A DNA stretch of 64,000 bases. It comes from Bettongia penicillata ogilbyi (Eukaryota; Chordata; Mammalia; Diprotodontia; Potoroidae). The stretch is from contig JAJHZJ010000399.1 in assembly GCA_023548195.1 (NCBI GenBank), positions 10,493,820 through 10,557,819 on the forward strand, written 5' to 3'. The translations under genes were made by a program, and so were the position numbers. Below, piece by piece: positions 32,553 to 44,748 of the stretch (the first letter of the stretch is position 1; every line of letters starts with the position of its first letter). The notes under the pieces were generated by a model that was not told the DNA's origin, did not search any database, and saw nothing but the letters and a program-made list of their open reading frames with translations.

Positions 32553-33659
32553 ATGCCTAGAAAGGGGAAGAAAAATAAGACTTTGGAGAGTTTTTTCCAA
32601 CAAATGCAAATGATCCCGACCTTCGGATCTGATGGGGAGGACGAGAACGTATTTTTCCCATCAGGGAAAGATGTGGAGGGTGGGGCCTCAGTACCCCAGA
32701 CACCCCAGGGGGGTGTTGGGTGGGCTCAGGCCTTGGAAGAGCTTAAAAAGGATTTTGAAAAGCAAGTTAGACAGGTGGAGGAAAGACTGGGAAGAGAAAT
32801 GACAAAGATGCAAGAAGAGTATGAAAAAAAGGTCAATCTCTTGGTAAAGGAGACCCAAAAAAATGCTGAGGAAATTAACACCTTGAAAAATAGGCTCACT
32901 CAATTGGCAAAAGAGGTTCAAAAAGCCAATGAGGAGAAGAATGCATTCAAAAGCAGAATGAGCCAAATGGAAAAAGAGGCTCACAAGCTCACTGAATTTA
33001 ATAGTTCTCTCAAAATTAGAATGGAACAGATGGAGTCTAATGACTTTATGAGAAACCAAGAAATCACCAAACAAAACCAAAAGAACGATAAAATGGAAGA
33101 GAATGTGAAATATCTCATGGGAAAAACAACTGACCTGGAAAATAGATCCAGGAGAGACAACTTAAAAATTATGGGACTACCTGAAAACCATGATCAAAAA
33201 AAGAGCCTAGACATCGTCTTGCATGAAATTATCAAGGAAAACTGCCCTGACATTCTAGGACCAGAGGGCAAAATAAGTATTGAAAGAATCCATCGATCAC
33301 CACCTGAAAGAGATCCAAAAAGAGAAACTCCTAGGAACATTGTGGCCAAATTCCAGAATTCCCAGCTCAAGGAAAAAATCTTGCAAGCAGCTAGAAAGAA
33401 ACAATTCCAGTACTGTGGAAATACAATCAGGATAACCCAAGATCTAGCAGCTTCTACATTAAGGGATCGAAGGGCGTGGAATAGGATATTCCAGAAGGCA
33501 AAGGAACTAGGACTCAAACCAAGAATCACCTACCCAGCTAAACTGAGTATAATACTTCAAGGGAAAATATGGTCTTTCAATGAAACAGAGGACTTTCAAT
33601 CATTCTTGATGAAAAAACCAGAGCTGAAAAGAAAATTTGACTTTCAAACACAAGAATGA
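32553..33659 (+). CDS. ORF1: HAL1/L1 ORF1 protein, 368 aa, copy 3
   Basis: Identical in translation to copies 1 and 2. Intact start, stop and domains. Confidence 0.92.
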   Translation: MPRKGKKNKTLESFFQQMQMIPTFGSDGEDENVFFPSGKDVEGGASVPQTPQGGVGWAQALEELKKDFEKQVRQVEERLGREMTKMQEEYEKKVNLLVKETQKNAEEINTLKNRLTQLAKEVQKANEEKNAFKSRMSQMEKEAHKLTEFNSSLKIRMEQMESNDFMRNQEITKQNQKNDKMEENVKYLMGKTTDLENRSRRDNLKIMGLPENHDQKKSLDIVLHEIIKENCPDILGPEGKISIERIHRSPPERDPKRETPRNIVAKFQNSQLKEKILQAARKKQFQYCGNTIRITQDLAASTLRDRRAWNRIFQKAKELGLKPRITYPAKLSIILQGKIWSFNETEDFQSFLMKKPELKRKFDFQTQE

Positions 33660-34703
33660 GAGGAAGCATGCAAAAGTAAACAGCAAGGAGAAGTATTAAG
33701 GGACTTACCAGAAATGAACTGTTTGCATTCATACAGGGAAGGACAATATTTCTAACTCTTAAAACTTTTCAGTATCTGGGTGGTTGGTGGGACCACACAT
33801 ACACATGTACACGCATGCACACACATACACACATGCATTCACATGCAGAGACAGAGAGCACAGATTGAACTGAATAGGATGGGACCATACCTTAAAAGAA
33901 ATTAAGGTAAATGGTGAGAGAGAAATGTAGTGAGAGGAAAGAGGGGGAAATGGAAGGGGGTAACTATATGTCATTTAAGAGGCAAGTAGGAGATGTTCTT
34001 AGTGGAGGGAAAAAGAGGAGAGCTGAGGAAAAAAAACAAACAAACAAACAAACAAAAGTTTACCCTCATCACATTTGACTAAACGAAGGAGTGAAATGCA
34101 CACTCATTTTGGTATGAAAACCTATTTTACAGTATAAGAAAGCGGGGGAGAAGGAGATATTGCGGGGGGGATGATGGAAGGGAGGGCAAAGGGAGGAGGG
34201 AGTAATTGAAAGTCAACACTTGGGGAGGGACAGGATCAAAGGACAGAAGAGAAACAATGAGGGGCAGGTTAGGAGGGATGGCAATTCAGTTAGTCTTACA
34301 CAACACGACTATCAGGAAGGTCATTTGCAAAGCTACACAGATATGGCCTATAATGAATTGTCTGCCGTACCAAAGGGAATGGGTGGGGAGGGAGGGATGG
34401 GGAGAATTTGGAACTCAAAGTTTTAGGAACAATTGTTTAGTATTGTTGTTGCAACTAGGAAAGAAGACATACAGTTAATGAGGAATAGAAAGTCATCTGG
34501 CCCTACAGGAGAAAAGAGAAGATAGAAACAAGGGAAGGGAGGGATGACAGAAGAGAGGACAGATTGGAGATAGGGAAAATTAGATTTCTTGGGGTATTTG
34601 GGTGGGGGGAGGGGAGAAAAGGGGAGAAAATTTGGAACCCAAAAATTTGTGAAAATGAATGGAAAAAGCTCAATAAATAAATGAATAAATAAATAAATAA
34701 AAA
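33660..34703 (+). other. HAL1 3' UTR, copy 3
   Basis: Same as copy 2. CA tract, G-run clusters and AATAAATA tail present. Confidence 0.8.
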
Positions 34704-34721
34704 GAAAATTGGGGAAGAAGG
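34704..34721 (+). repeat. Target-site duplication, right, HAL1 island 3
   Basis: 17 of 18 bases match 31706-31723. Confidence 0.85.
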
Positions 34722-35774
34722 ATTCCTTCCAAATTCTTTCTATGGTGCAAATGCGTATCATATTTGTAGGAGACAAGACATGTCCCAATCATGTACCCAT
34801 TCGGAAACACTTGGAAGAGACAGAGCAGAGAAAGAAAATTATAGACCAGTTTCTCTAATGAATATAGATGCAAAAATTTTAAACAAGATACTAGCAAAAC
34901 GAATTCAGCATCTTATCGCGAAAATAATACATTATGATCAGGGAGGATTCATACCAGGAATGCAGGGCTGGTTCAGTATCAGGAAACCTATTGATCATAG
35001 CAACAACAAAACTAACAAAGACCACGTGATTATCTCAACAGATGTAGGAAAAGCTTTCAACAAAACACAACCCCCATTCCTACGAAAAACACTGGAGAAC
35101 ATAGGAACAGAGGGAACTTTCCATAAAATAATGAAGCGCTATCTACCTAAAGCCTTCAACAAGCATGATATGCAATGGGGATAAGCTAGATGCATTTCCA
35201 AGAAGATCAGGGGTGAAACAAGGATGTCCAGCAATTATCACCACTATTTTTCAATATGGTACTCGAAATGTTACTGTCGCAATTAGACCAGGTGAAGAAA
35301 CTGAAGGAATAGAAACAGCCAAAGAAGATACTAAGTCATCACTCTTTGGAGAGAATAGGATGATCTACTTAGAGAATCCCAGAGACTCAAGGAACAAACT
35401 AGCTGCAATAACAAACAACTTCGGCAAAGTAGCAGGTGAAAAAATAAACCCACACAAATCTTCTGCATTCCTATGTACCAGCAACAAAGTCCAACAGCAA
35501 GAGAGAGAAAGAGAAATCCCATTTCAAGCTAGGGTAGACACAATAAAAGACTTAGGAGTTTACCTGCCGGAACAAACCCAGGGACTATACGAACACAATT
35601 ACCGGACGCTTCTCGCACAAATAAAATCACTTTTAAGGAAGTGGAAAAACACCAGTTGTTCATGGGTAGGCCGAGCTAATATAATAAAAATGACAATTCT
35701 ACCTAAATTAATTTACACATTGAGTGCCATACCAATTAAACTATCCGGTAATTATTTTCTAGAACTGATAAAAT
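34722..35774 (+). pseudogene. L1 ORF2 reverse transcriptase remnant, island 3
   Basis: Same broken pieces as in islands 1 and 2 (34780-35184 and 35165-35812); FGEN at the catalytic site. Confidence 0.88.
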
Positions 35775-36293
35775 TTTTTTTTCTTTTGCTCCTTACAGTG
35801 ATCATTCCCTGATTATATCTTAAAGATATCTATTCATTGAATATGCATACTGTCTCTCTAAGAGAGTGCCTCGAAATCCAAGTCCTTCCCAAACAAAGGA
35901 CGAACACATCAGGTTGAGTTTCAGTTAGAAGCCCCAGTTTTGTGGAAGAAGGTGCAGTAAGCCTGCCAGAGAGAGAAGGGGGATTCTGTTTTAGAAGGCT
36001 TGATCCATGGCTGGACAAGGTCGGAGAGTGTCAACTCTTAGGAGCAGCTTTAGAACTAAGTAGATTAATGTTTGGTAGTCTTCACTTGTCAATCCAAGTG
36101 ATCCTGGGAGTTTCACTTAGGGACATCATTTAAAGCTTTTTCAATTTCTTTATTAAGGGGGGCCTAAGTATTTCAATTTCTCTCCTTTTGATCTGATCTG
36201 TTCACAATCTTATAAAAATTCATGTCTTTCCCTAAAACGGTTTCATATGTTGGAATGTTATTAAGCAAAATACCTCCTTTAAGTTGCTTGAAG
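35775..36293. other. Unidentified sequence, island 3
   Basis: Same as 4221-4739, with no difference seen; closed by the TGA that island 2 lacks. Confidence 0.7.
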
Positions 36294-36858
36294 TGTATGT
36301 GTGTACGTGTGTGTGCATGTTTGTGTGTGTGTATGCGTGCGTATGTGTGTGTATCTGTATGAGTATGTGTGTGTATGTCTGTGTGTATCTGTGTCTGTGT
36401 GTATGTGTGTGAGCATGTTGGCGTGTATGTCTATGTGTACATATGTGTGTATATGTATGTGTGTGTTTGTGTGGGTTTATGTTTGTGTATGCGTGCGTAT
36501 GTGTGTGTATCTGTGGGTTTATGTGTGCGTATATGTGTGTATCTGTGTCTGTATATGTGTGTATGTGTATGTGTTTGTGCATGGTTGTGTGTATGTCTAT
36601 GTGTATCTATGTGTGTATGTGTGTGTATGTATTTATGTATGTGTGTGTATATGTATGTGTGTGTATGTGTATGTGTGTGAGTATGCGTGCGTGTGTGTAT
36701 CTGTATGTGTATGTGTATGTTTGTGTGTGTCTGTGTGTGCATTTTTGTGTGTATGTGTATGTGTGTATGCGCGCGTATGTGTGTGTATCTGTATGTGTAT
36801 GTGTGTGTGGGTGTGTATGTGTGTATCTGTGTGTATGCGTGTGTATGTGTGTATGTGT
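36294..36858 (+). repeat. G/T-rich array before A11
   Basis: 565 bp, following the array before A1 almost base for base, with small unit gains and losses. Confidence 0.95.
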
Positions 36859-37806
36859 CATATTCAGAAAGACACTGGTAGTGATGTAGGCATGGTCAAG
36901 TAGTCTGGGGTGAGTGGAGAATGGATTTATGGAGGGTCTTGAACCAGTAGTTTGGGTGAGTTAGTGTCAAGACAGCAGGCACTGAGCAAAAAGCACTTTG
37001 CTAGCATGAAGAATGTGAAGTAGATGAAGGTTCCCTGGAGGTAAGACAGTGGAGGGCTAGGCTAGTAAGGGTAGCTGAGATTTGGGCCCAGGGATCATGA
37101 AATGCTTCTGACCTCAGCCACACTTCTTGCTTCTGAGGCAAGACAATGAGAAATGACTTCTTCACACTCTGGAAGGGTGAATATAACAGCCTGCAGACAC
37201 AAAAGTAAGTCATAAAAACCTTTACCTGACTACAAATTCCCTCCCTATGGCCACATTGACTGGGTCATACAGGCGGTACAATTTCCAATACCATGTTCTC
37301 CCTTCTGCTACAGGTAGGCATGGGATGACCACGAAATTGAACCTCTGTCTGCTTCAGCTTACTCAACCTTTAAGATGGGGATGTTGATAGCACCTATTCC
37401 AAAGGGGTTCTTGTGACTATCATATGAGATGATCATGGTAAAGTGTTCTGCACAGTTCCTGGTACATGGCAGGCACTGAACAAATGTAGCCATTCATGGT
37501 ATTATTATTAACACATCTCCTGAGGTTCAGATGCCAGAGACACAGGCACAATTTGTGTCTTTTCATGTCTGGGTCATTACCAAAGCAGACTTTCCAGGTT
37601 TGACCATGCTTGCCCTCAGACGTGATCTCTATCCAGCACTAGGAGGATGGGTAGGATCAGGAGGAACAACTCAGCTTAAGTTTGGCTGCCTTTCTGGGGC
37701 AACTCCAAAAAGCAGTTTTGAGCTGATGTAAGGGAGAGCCAGTGTTTAGGGCAGCATAAAAATGCCTTGGTGGCATACTTGAGGGTAACTAGAAAGGGTG
37801 TAGAAA
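36859..37806 (+). repeat. Module A11
   Basis: Alpha type, long form; about four substitutions from A1, including ccctggagg and agcactagg where A1 differs. Confidence 0.9.
37339..37512 (+). mobile_element. MIR in A11
   Basis: Variant cagcttactcaacc. Confidence 0.8.
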
Positions 37807-38410
37807 TGTGTGTGTCTATGTGTGTGTATGTGTTTATGTATGTGTGTGTGTATATGTATGTGTGTGTATGTGTATGCATGTGCATGTGTGTGTATGCGTG
37901 AGTATGTGTGTATCTGTATGTATATGTTTGTGTATGTGTCTCTGTATCTGTGTGTGTATGTGTATGTGTGTGTGCGTGTTTGTGTGTTTTGTGTGTGTGT
38001 ATGCGTGCGTATGTGTGTGTATCTGTATGTGTGTGTATATCTGTATCTGTGTGTGTATGTGTATGTGTGTAGGTGTATGTGTGTATGTGTGTGTATGTGC
38101 GTATGTGTCATTACACGTGGAGCAGTTACAAACTGAACCCTGGTGATATGCTCAGATGGAATCTGAGCACCATCATGGAGGCAAGTGTATGTCTCTGTGT
38201 GTAAGTGAATGTGTGGGTATGTGTGTGTATGTGTTTGTGTATGTGTGTTTATGTATGTGAGTTTATGGGAATGTTTGTGTGTATGTGTGTATATGTGTGT
38301 ATGCGTGCGTGTGTGTGTATCTGTATGTGTATGTGTGTGTATGTGTGTATCTGTGTGTATGTGTGTTTATGGGTATGTGTGTGTATGTGTGTGTGTATGT
38401 GTGTATGTGT
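37807..38410 (+). repeat. G/T arrays around B11
   Basis: 302 bp, B11, 225 bp. (No B10 exists; numbering follows the preceding A module.). Confidence 0.95.
38109..38185 (+). repeat. Module B11, 77 bp
   Basis: Same as B1, including gatatgc. Confidence 0.9.
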
Positions 38411-39345
38411 CATATTCAGAAAGACACTGGTAGTGATGTAGGGATGGTCAAGTAGTCTGGGGTGAGTGGAGAATGGATTTATGGAGGGTCTTGAACCAGT
38501 AGTTTGGGTGAGTTAGCGTCAGGACAGCAGACACCGAGCCAAAAGCATTTTGCTAGCATGAAGAATGTGAAGTAGATGAACGTACCCTGAAGGTAAGACA
38601 GTGGAGGGCTAGGCTAGTAAGGGTAGCTGAGATTTGGGCTCAGGGATCATGAAGTGCTTCTGACCTCAGCCACACTTCTTGCTTCTGAGGCAAGACCATG
38701 AGAAATCATTTTTTCATCCTCTGGAGGGATGAATATAATAGCCTGCAGAAACAAAAGTAAGTCAAGTCCCTCTCCTATGGCCCCATTGACTAGGTAATAC
38801 AGGGGGTACAATTTCCAATACCATGTTCTCCCTTCTGCTACAGGTAGGCATGGGATGACCATGAAAATGAACCTCTGTCTGCCTCAGCTTTCTCAACTCT
38901 TAAGATGGGGATGTTGATAGCACCTATTCCAAAGGGGTTCTTGCGACTATCATATGAGATGATCATGGTAAAGTGTTCTGCACAGTTCCTGGTACATGGC
39001 AGGCACTGAACAAATGTAGCGATTCCTGGTATTATTATTAATACATCTCAGTATCTCCTGAGGTCCAGATGCCAGAGACACAGGCACAATTTGTGTCTTT
39101 TCATGTCTGGGTCATTACCAATGCAGACTTTCCAGGTTTGACCATGCTTGCCCTCAGACGTGATCTCTATCCAGCACTAGGAAGATGGGTAGGATCAGGA
39201 GGAACAACTCAGCTTAAGTTTGGGTGCCTTTCTGGGGCAACTCCAAAAAGCAGTTTTTAACTGATGTAAGGTAGAGTCAGTGTTTAGGGCAGCATAAAAA
39301 TGCCTTGGTGGCATACTTGAGGGTAAATATTAAGGGTGTAGTAAT
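38411..39345 (+). repeat. Module A12
   Basis: Alpha type, short form; variants gtagggatgg and ggagggatgaat relative to A2. Confidence 0.9.
38869..39041 (+). mobile_element. MIR in A12
   Basis: Same unusual tail as in A2. Confidence 0.8.
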
Positions 39346-41017
39346 GTGTTTGTCTATGTGTGTGTATGTGTTTATGTATGTGTGTGTATATGTATGTGTG
39401 TGTATGTGTATGCTTGTGTGTATGTGTGTGTATGTGCATGTGTGTGTATGCGTGCGTATGTGTTTATCTGTAGGTGTATGTGTCTGTGTATCTTTGTGTG
39501 TATCTGTGTGTGTATGTGTATGTGTGTGTGCGTGTTTGTGTGTTTTGTGTGTGTGTATGCGTGCCTATGTGTGTGTATCTGTATGGGTGTGTATGTCTGT
39601 ATCTGTGTGTGTATGTGTGTGTATGTGTATGTGTGTAGGTGTATGTGTGTATGTGTGTTTATGTGTGTATGTGTCATTACACGTGGAGCAGTGACAAACC
39701 GAACCCTGGTGATAAGCTCAGATGGAATCTGAGCACCATCATAGAGGCAAGTGTATGTCTGTGTGTGTATGTGTGTGTATGTGTTTATGTATGTGTGTAT
39801 ATGTATGTGTGTGTATGGGTATGTTTGTGTGTGTGTATGTGTGTGTAAGCGTGCGTGTGTGTATCTGTATGTGTATGTGTGTGTATGTGTCTGTGCATCT
39901 GTGTGTATGTGTGTATGTGTGTGTGCATGTTTGTGTGTATGTGTGTGTATGTGTGTGTATGCGTGCGTATGAGTGTGTATCGGTATATGTTTGTATGTGT
40001 GTGTGTATTGTGTGTGTATGCGTGCGTATGTGTGTATCTGTATGTATATGTGTGTGTATGTGTGTATCTGTGCATATGTGTGTGTATGTGTATGTGTGTG
40101 TGTATGTGTGTGTACGTGTATGTCTGTTTATGTGTGTGTATGCGTGCGTATGTGTGTATCTGTATGTGTATGTGTGTGTATCTGTGTGTGTGTATGTGTA
40201 TGTGTGTGAATGTTTGTGTGTATGTGTATGTGTACGTATGTGTGTATATGTATGTGTGTGTATGTGTGTGTTTATGTGTGTGTGTATGCGTGCGTATTTG
40301 TGTGTATCTGCGTGTTTATGTGTGTGTATGTGTGTGTGTATCTGTATCTGTATATGTGTGTATGTGTATGTGGGTGTGCATGGTTGGGTGTATGTCTATG
40401 TGTATGTATGTGTGTATGTGTGTGTATTGTGTGTGTATGCGTGCGTATGTGTGTATCTGTATGTATATGTGTGTGTTTATGTGTGTATCTGTGTGTATGT
40501 GTGTGTATGTGTATGTGTGTGTATGTGTGTGTACGTGTATATCTGTTTATGTGTGTGTATGCGTGCGTATGTGTGTATCTGTATGTGTATGTGTGTGTAT
40601 CTGTGTGTGTGTATGTGTATGTGTGTGAATGTTTGTGTGTATGTGTATGTGTACGTATGTGTGTATATGTATGTGTGTGTGTGCTTATGTGTGTGTATGC
40701 GTGCGTATTTGTGTGTATCTGCGTGTTTATGTGTGTGTATGTGTGTGTGTATCTGTATCTGTATATGTGTGTATGTGTATGTGGGTGTGCATGGTTGGGT
40801 GTATGTCTATGTGTATCTACGTGTGTATGTGTGTGTGTATTTATGTATCTGTGTTTATATGTATGCGTGTATATGTGTGTATGTGTGTGTATCTGTGTGT
40901 GCAAGTTTGTGTGTGTGTGTATGCGTGCGTATGTGTGTGTATCTGTATGTGTGTAGGTGTGTGTATTGTGTGTGTATGCGTATGTGTGTGTGTATGTGTG
41001 TGTATGTGTGTATGTGT
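39346..41017 (+). repeat. G/T arrays around B12, long second array
   Basis: 329 bp, B12, then 1266 bp with the same internal 0.42-kb duplication as the array after B2. GCGTGCG motifs near 39848, 39961, 40020, 40141, 40290, 40439, 40560, 40699 and 40922. The longest stop-free stretch of the window (39722-41062, 446 codons) lies here and is a composition effect. Confidence 0.95.
39675..39751 (+). repeat. Module B12, 77 bp
   Basis: As B2 but with caaaccgaacc. Confidence 0.9.
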
Positions 41018-41971
41018 CATATTCAGAAAGACACTAGTAGTGATGTAGGCATAGTCAAGTAGTCAGGGGTGAGTGGAGAATGGATTTATGGAGGGTCTTG
41101 AACCAGTAGTTTGGGTGAGTTAGCGTCAGGACAGCAGACACCGAGCCAAAAGCATTTTGCTAGCATGAAGAATGTGAAGTAGATGAAGATTCCCTGGAGG
41201 TAAGACAGTGGAGGGCTAGGCTAGTAACGGTAGCTGAGATTTGGGCCCAGGGATCATGAAATGCTTCTGACCTCAGCCACACTTCTTGCTTCTGAGGCAA
41301 GACCATGAGAAGTCACTTCTTCACACTCTGGAGGGGTGAGTATAACAGCCTGCAGAAACAAAAGTAAGTCATAAAAGCCTTTACCTGACTACAAAGTCCC
41401 TCTCCAATGGCCCCATTGACTAGGTGATACAGGGGGTACAATTTCCAATACCATGTTCTCCCTTCTACTACACGTAGGCATGGGATGACCATGAAAATGA
41501 ACCTCTGTCTGCCTCAGCTTTCTCAACTCTTAAGATGGAGATGTTGATAGCACCTATTCCAAAGGGGTTCTTGCGACTATCATATGAGATGATCATGCTA
41601 AAGTGTTCTGTACAGTTCCTGGTACATGGCAGGCACTGAACAAATGTAGCCATTCATGGTATTATTATTAACACATCTCAGTATCTCCAGAGTTCCAGAT
41701 GCCAGAGACACAGGTACAATGTCTTTTCATGTCTGGGTCATTACCAATGCAGACTTTCCAGGTTTGACCATGCTTGCCCTCAGACTTGATCTCTATCCAG
41801 CACGAGCAGGATGGTTACGATCAGGAGGAGCAACTCAGCTTAAGTTTGGCTGCCTTTCTGGGGCAACTCCGAAAAGCAGTTTTTAGCTGATGTAAGGGAG
41901 ATCCAGTGTTTAGGGAAGCATAAAAATGCCTTGGTGGCATACTTGAGGGTAACTAGAAAGGGTGTAGTATT
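41018..41971 (+). repeat. Module A13
   Basis: Beta type, long form; twin of A3, including ctactacacgtagg. Confidence 0.9.
41499..41672 (+). mobile_element. MIR in A13
   Basis: Variants gatggagatg and atgctaaag. Confidence 0.8.
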
Positions 41972-43077
41972 GTATGTGTCTCTGTGTGTGTATGTGTGTG
42001 TATCTGTGTGTGTATGTGCATATGTGTATGTATGTGTGCATGTTTGTGTGTATTTCTATGTGTATGTGTGTGTATGTGTGTATGCGTGCATATGTGTGTG
42101 TATCTGTGTGTATGTGCGTGTATGTGTGTGTATCTCTGTGTGTATGTGTGTGTATGGGTGTATGTGTACGTGTGTGCATGTTTGTGTGGATGTCTATGTG
42201 TATGTATGTGTGTATGTGGGTGAGTATGATTGTGTATGTGTGTGTGCATCTGTGTCTGTATATGTGTGTATTGTGTGTGTATGCATGCGTATATGTGTGT
42301 ATCTGTATGTTTGTGTATGTCTGTATCTGTGTGTATGTGTATGTGTGTAGGTGTGTAAGTGTGTGTGTGTGTGAATGTGTGTGTATGTGTGTATGTGTCA
42401 TTACACGTGGACAACTTACAAACTGAACTCTGGTGATAAGCTCAGATGGAATCTCAGCACCATCATGGAGCTAAGTGTATGTGTGTGTGTATGTGTGTGT
42501 GTGTAAGTGTGTGTACGTGTATGTCTGTTTATGTGTGTGTATGCGTGTGTATTTGTATGTGTATGTGTGTGTATCTGTGTATGTGTGTATGTGTATGTGT
42601 GTGCATGTTTGTGTGTATGTCTATGTGTACGTATGTGTGTATATGTATGTGTGTGTATGTGTGTGTTTATGTGTGTGTATGCGTGCGTATGTGTGTGTAT
42701 CTGTGTGTTTATGTGTGTGTATGTGTGTGTATGTGTGTCTGTATATGTGTGTATGTGTATGTGGGTGTGCATGGTTGGGTGTATGTCTATGTGTATGTAT
42801 GTGTGTATGTGTGTGTGTATTTATGTATGTGTGTTTATATGTATGTGTGTGTATGTGTGTATGTGTGTGTATCTGTGTGTGCATGTTTGTGTGTATGTGT
42901 GTGTATGCATGGGTATGTGTGTGTATCTGTATGTGTGTATGTGTGTGTGTATTGTCTGTGTATGCGTGCGTATGTGTGTATCTGTATGTGTATGTGTGTA
43001 TGTGTGTATGTGTGTATCTGTGTGTATGTGTGTGTAAGCGTATGTGTGTGTATGTGTGTGTGTATGTGTGTATGTGT
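41972..43077 (+). repeat. G/T arrays around B13
   Basis: 427 bp, B13, 602 bp. Confidence 0.95.
42399..42475 (+). repeat. Module B13, 77 bp
   Basis: Beta type, as B3. Confidence 0.9.
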
Positions 43078-44035
43078 CATATTCAGAAAGACACTGGTAG
43101 TGATGTAGGCATGGTCAAGTAGTCTGGGGTGAGTGGAGAATGGATTTATGGAGGGTCTTGAACCAGTAGTTTGGGTGAGTTAGCGTCAGGACAGCAGACA
43201 CCGAGCCAAAAGCATTTTGCTAGCATGAAGAATGTGAAGTAGATGAAGGTTCCCTGGAGGTAAGACAGTGGAGGGCTAGGCTAGTAAGGGTAGCTGAGAT
43301 TTGGGCCCAGGGATCATGAAGTGCTTCTGACCTCAGCCACACTTCTTGCTTCTGAGGCAAGACCATGAGAAATCACTTCTTCACACTCTGGAGGGGTGAA
43401 TATAACAGCCTGCAGAAACAAAAGTAAGTCATAAAAACCTTTACCTGAGTACAAAGTCCCTCTCCTATAGCCCCATTGACTAGGTAATACAGGGGGTACA
43501 ATTTCCAATACCATGTTCTCCCTTCTGCTACAGGTAGGCATGGGATGACCACGAAAATGAACCTCTGTCTGCCTCAGCTTTCTCAACTCTTAAGATGGGG
43601 ATGTTGATAGGACCTATTCCAAAGGGGTTCTTGCAAATATCATATGAGATGATCATGGTAAAGTGTTCTGCACAGTTCCTGGTACATGGCAGGCACTCAA
43701 CAAATGTAGCCATTCATGGTATTATTATTAACACATCTCAGTATCTCCTGAGGTGCAGATGCCAGAGACACAGGCACAATTTGTGTCTTTTCATGTCTGG
43801 GTCATTACCAATGCAGACTTTCCAGGTTTGACCATGCTTGCCCTCAGACGTGATCTCTATCCAGCACTAGGAGGATGGGTAGGATCAGGAGGAACAACTC
43901 AGCTTAAGTTTGGCTGCCTTTCTGGGGCAACTCCGAGAAGCAGTTTTGAGCTGATGTAAGGGAGAGCCAGTGTTTAGGGCAGCATAAAAATGCCTTGGTG
44001 GCATACTTGAGGGTAACTATTAAGGGTGTAGTAAT
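43078..44035 (+). repeat. Module A14
   Basis: Alpha type, long form; twin of A4, last A module inside the 31.55-kb repeat. Confidence 0.9.
43559..43732 (+). mobile_element. MIR in A14
   Basis: Shares ttgcaaatatc and cactcaac with A4. Confidence 0.8.
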
Positions 44036-44748
44036 GTGTTTGTCTACGTGTGTGTATGTGTTTATGTATGGGTGTGTGTATATGTATATGTGTGTATGAG
44101 TATGCTTGTGTGTATGTGTGTGTATGTGCATGTGTGTGTATTCGTGCGTATGTGTGTATCTGTATGTATATGTTTGTGTATGTGTCTGTGTATCTGTGTG
44201 TGTATGTGTATGTTTGTGTGCGTGTTTGTGTGTTTTGTGTGTGTGTATTCGTGCGTATGTGTGTGTATCTGTATGTGTGTGTATGTCTGTATCTGTGTGT
44301 GTATGTGTGTGTATGTGTATGTGTGTAGGTGTATGTGTGTATGTGTGTGTGTATGTGTGTATGTGTCATTACACGTGGAGCAGTTACAAATTGAACCCTG
44401 GTGATAAGCTCAGATGGAATCTGAGCACCATCATGGAGGCAAGTGTATGTCTGTGTGTGTATGTGTATGTGTGTGTATGTGTTTATGTATGTGTGTATAT
44501 GTATGTGTGTGTATGGGTATGTTTGTGTGTATGTGTGTGTATGTGTGTGTGTATGCGTGCGTGTGTGTGTATCTGTATGTGTATCTGTGTGTATGTATGT
44601 ATGTGTGTGTGCATGTTTGTGTTTGTGTATGTGTGTGTATGCGTGCATATGTGTGTATCTGTATGTGTATGTGTGCGTGTATGTGTGTGTATGTGTGTAT
44701 CTGTGTGTATGTGTGTGTATGCGTATGTGTGTATGTGTGTGTATGTGT
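44036..44748 (+). repeat. G/T arrays around B14
   Basis: 331 bp, B14, then 305 bp. The match to the first copy ends at about 44540. Confidence 0.95.
44367..44443 (+). repeat. Module B14, 77 bp
   Basis: As B4, with tacaaattg. Confidence 0.9.

Larger units (their letters stand above)
31724..34703 (+). mobile_element. HAL1-type retrotransposon, copy 3
   Basis: Third copy of the same insertion. It differs from copies 1 and 2 in the 5' UTR (tgcag for agag near 31741, and cataaacat for cataaccat near 31842) and shares the 3' UTR variant with copy 2. Confidence 0.85.

Noticed and set aside
1..36293. Endogenous retrovirus
   Set aside because: No LTR pair, primer-binding site, gag-protease-integrase order or envelope. 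The RT fragment and ORF1 are of LINE-1 type with target-primed insertion marks.
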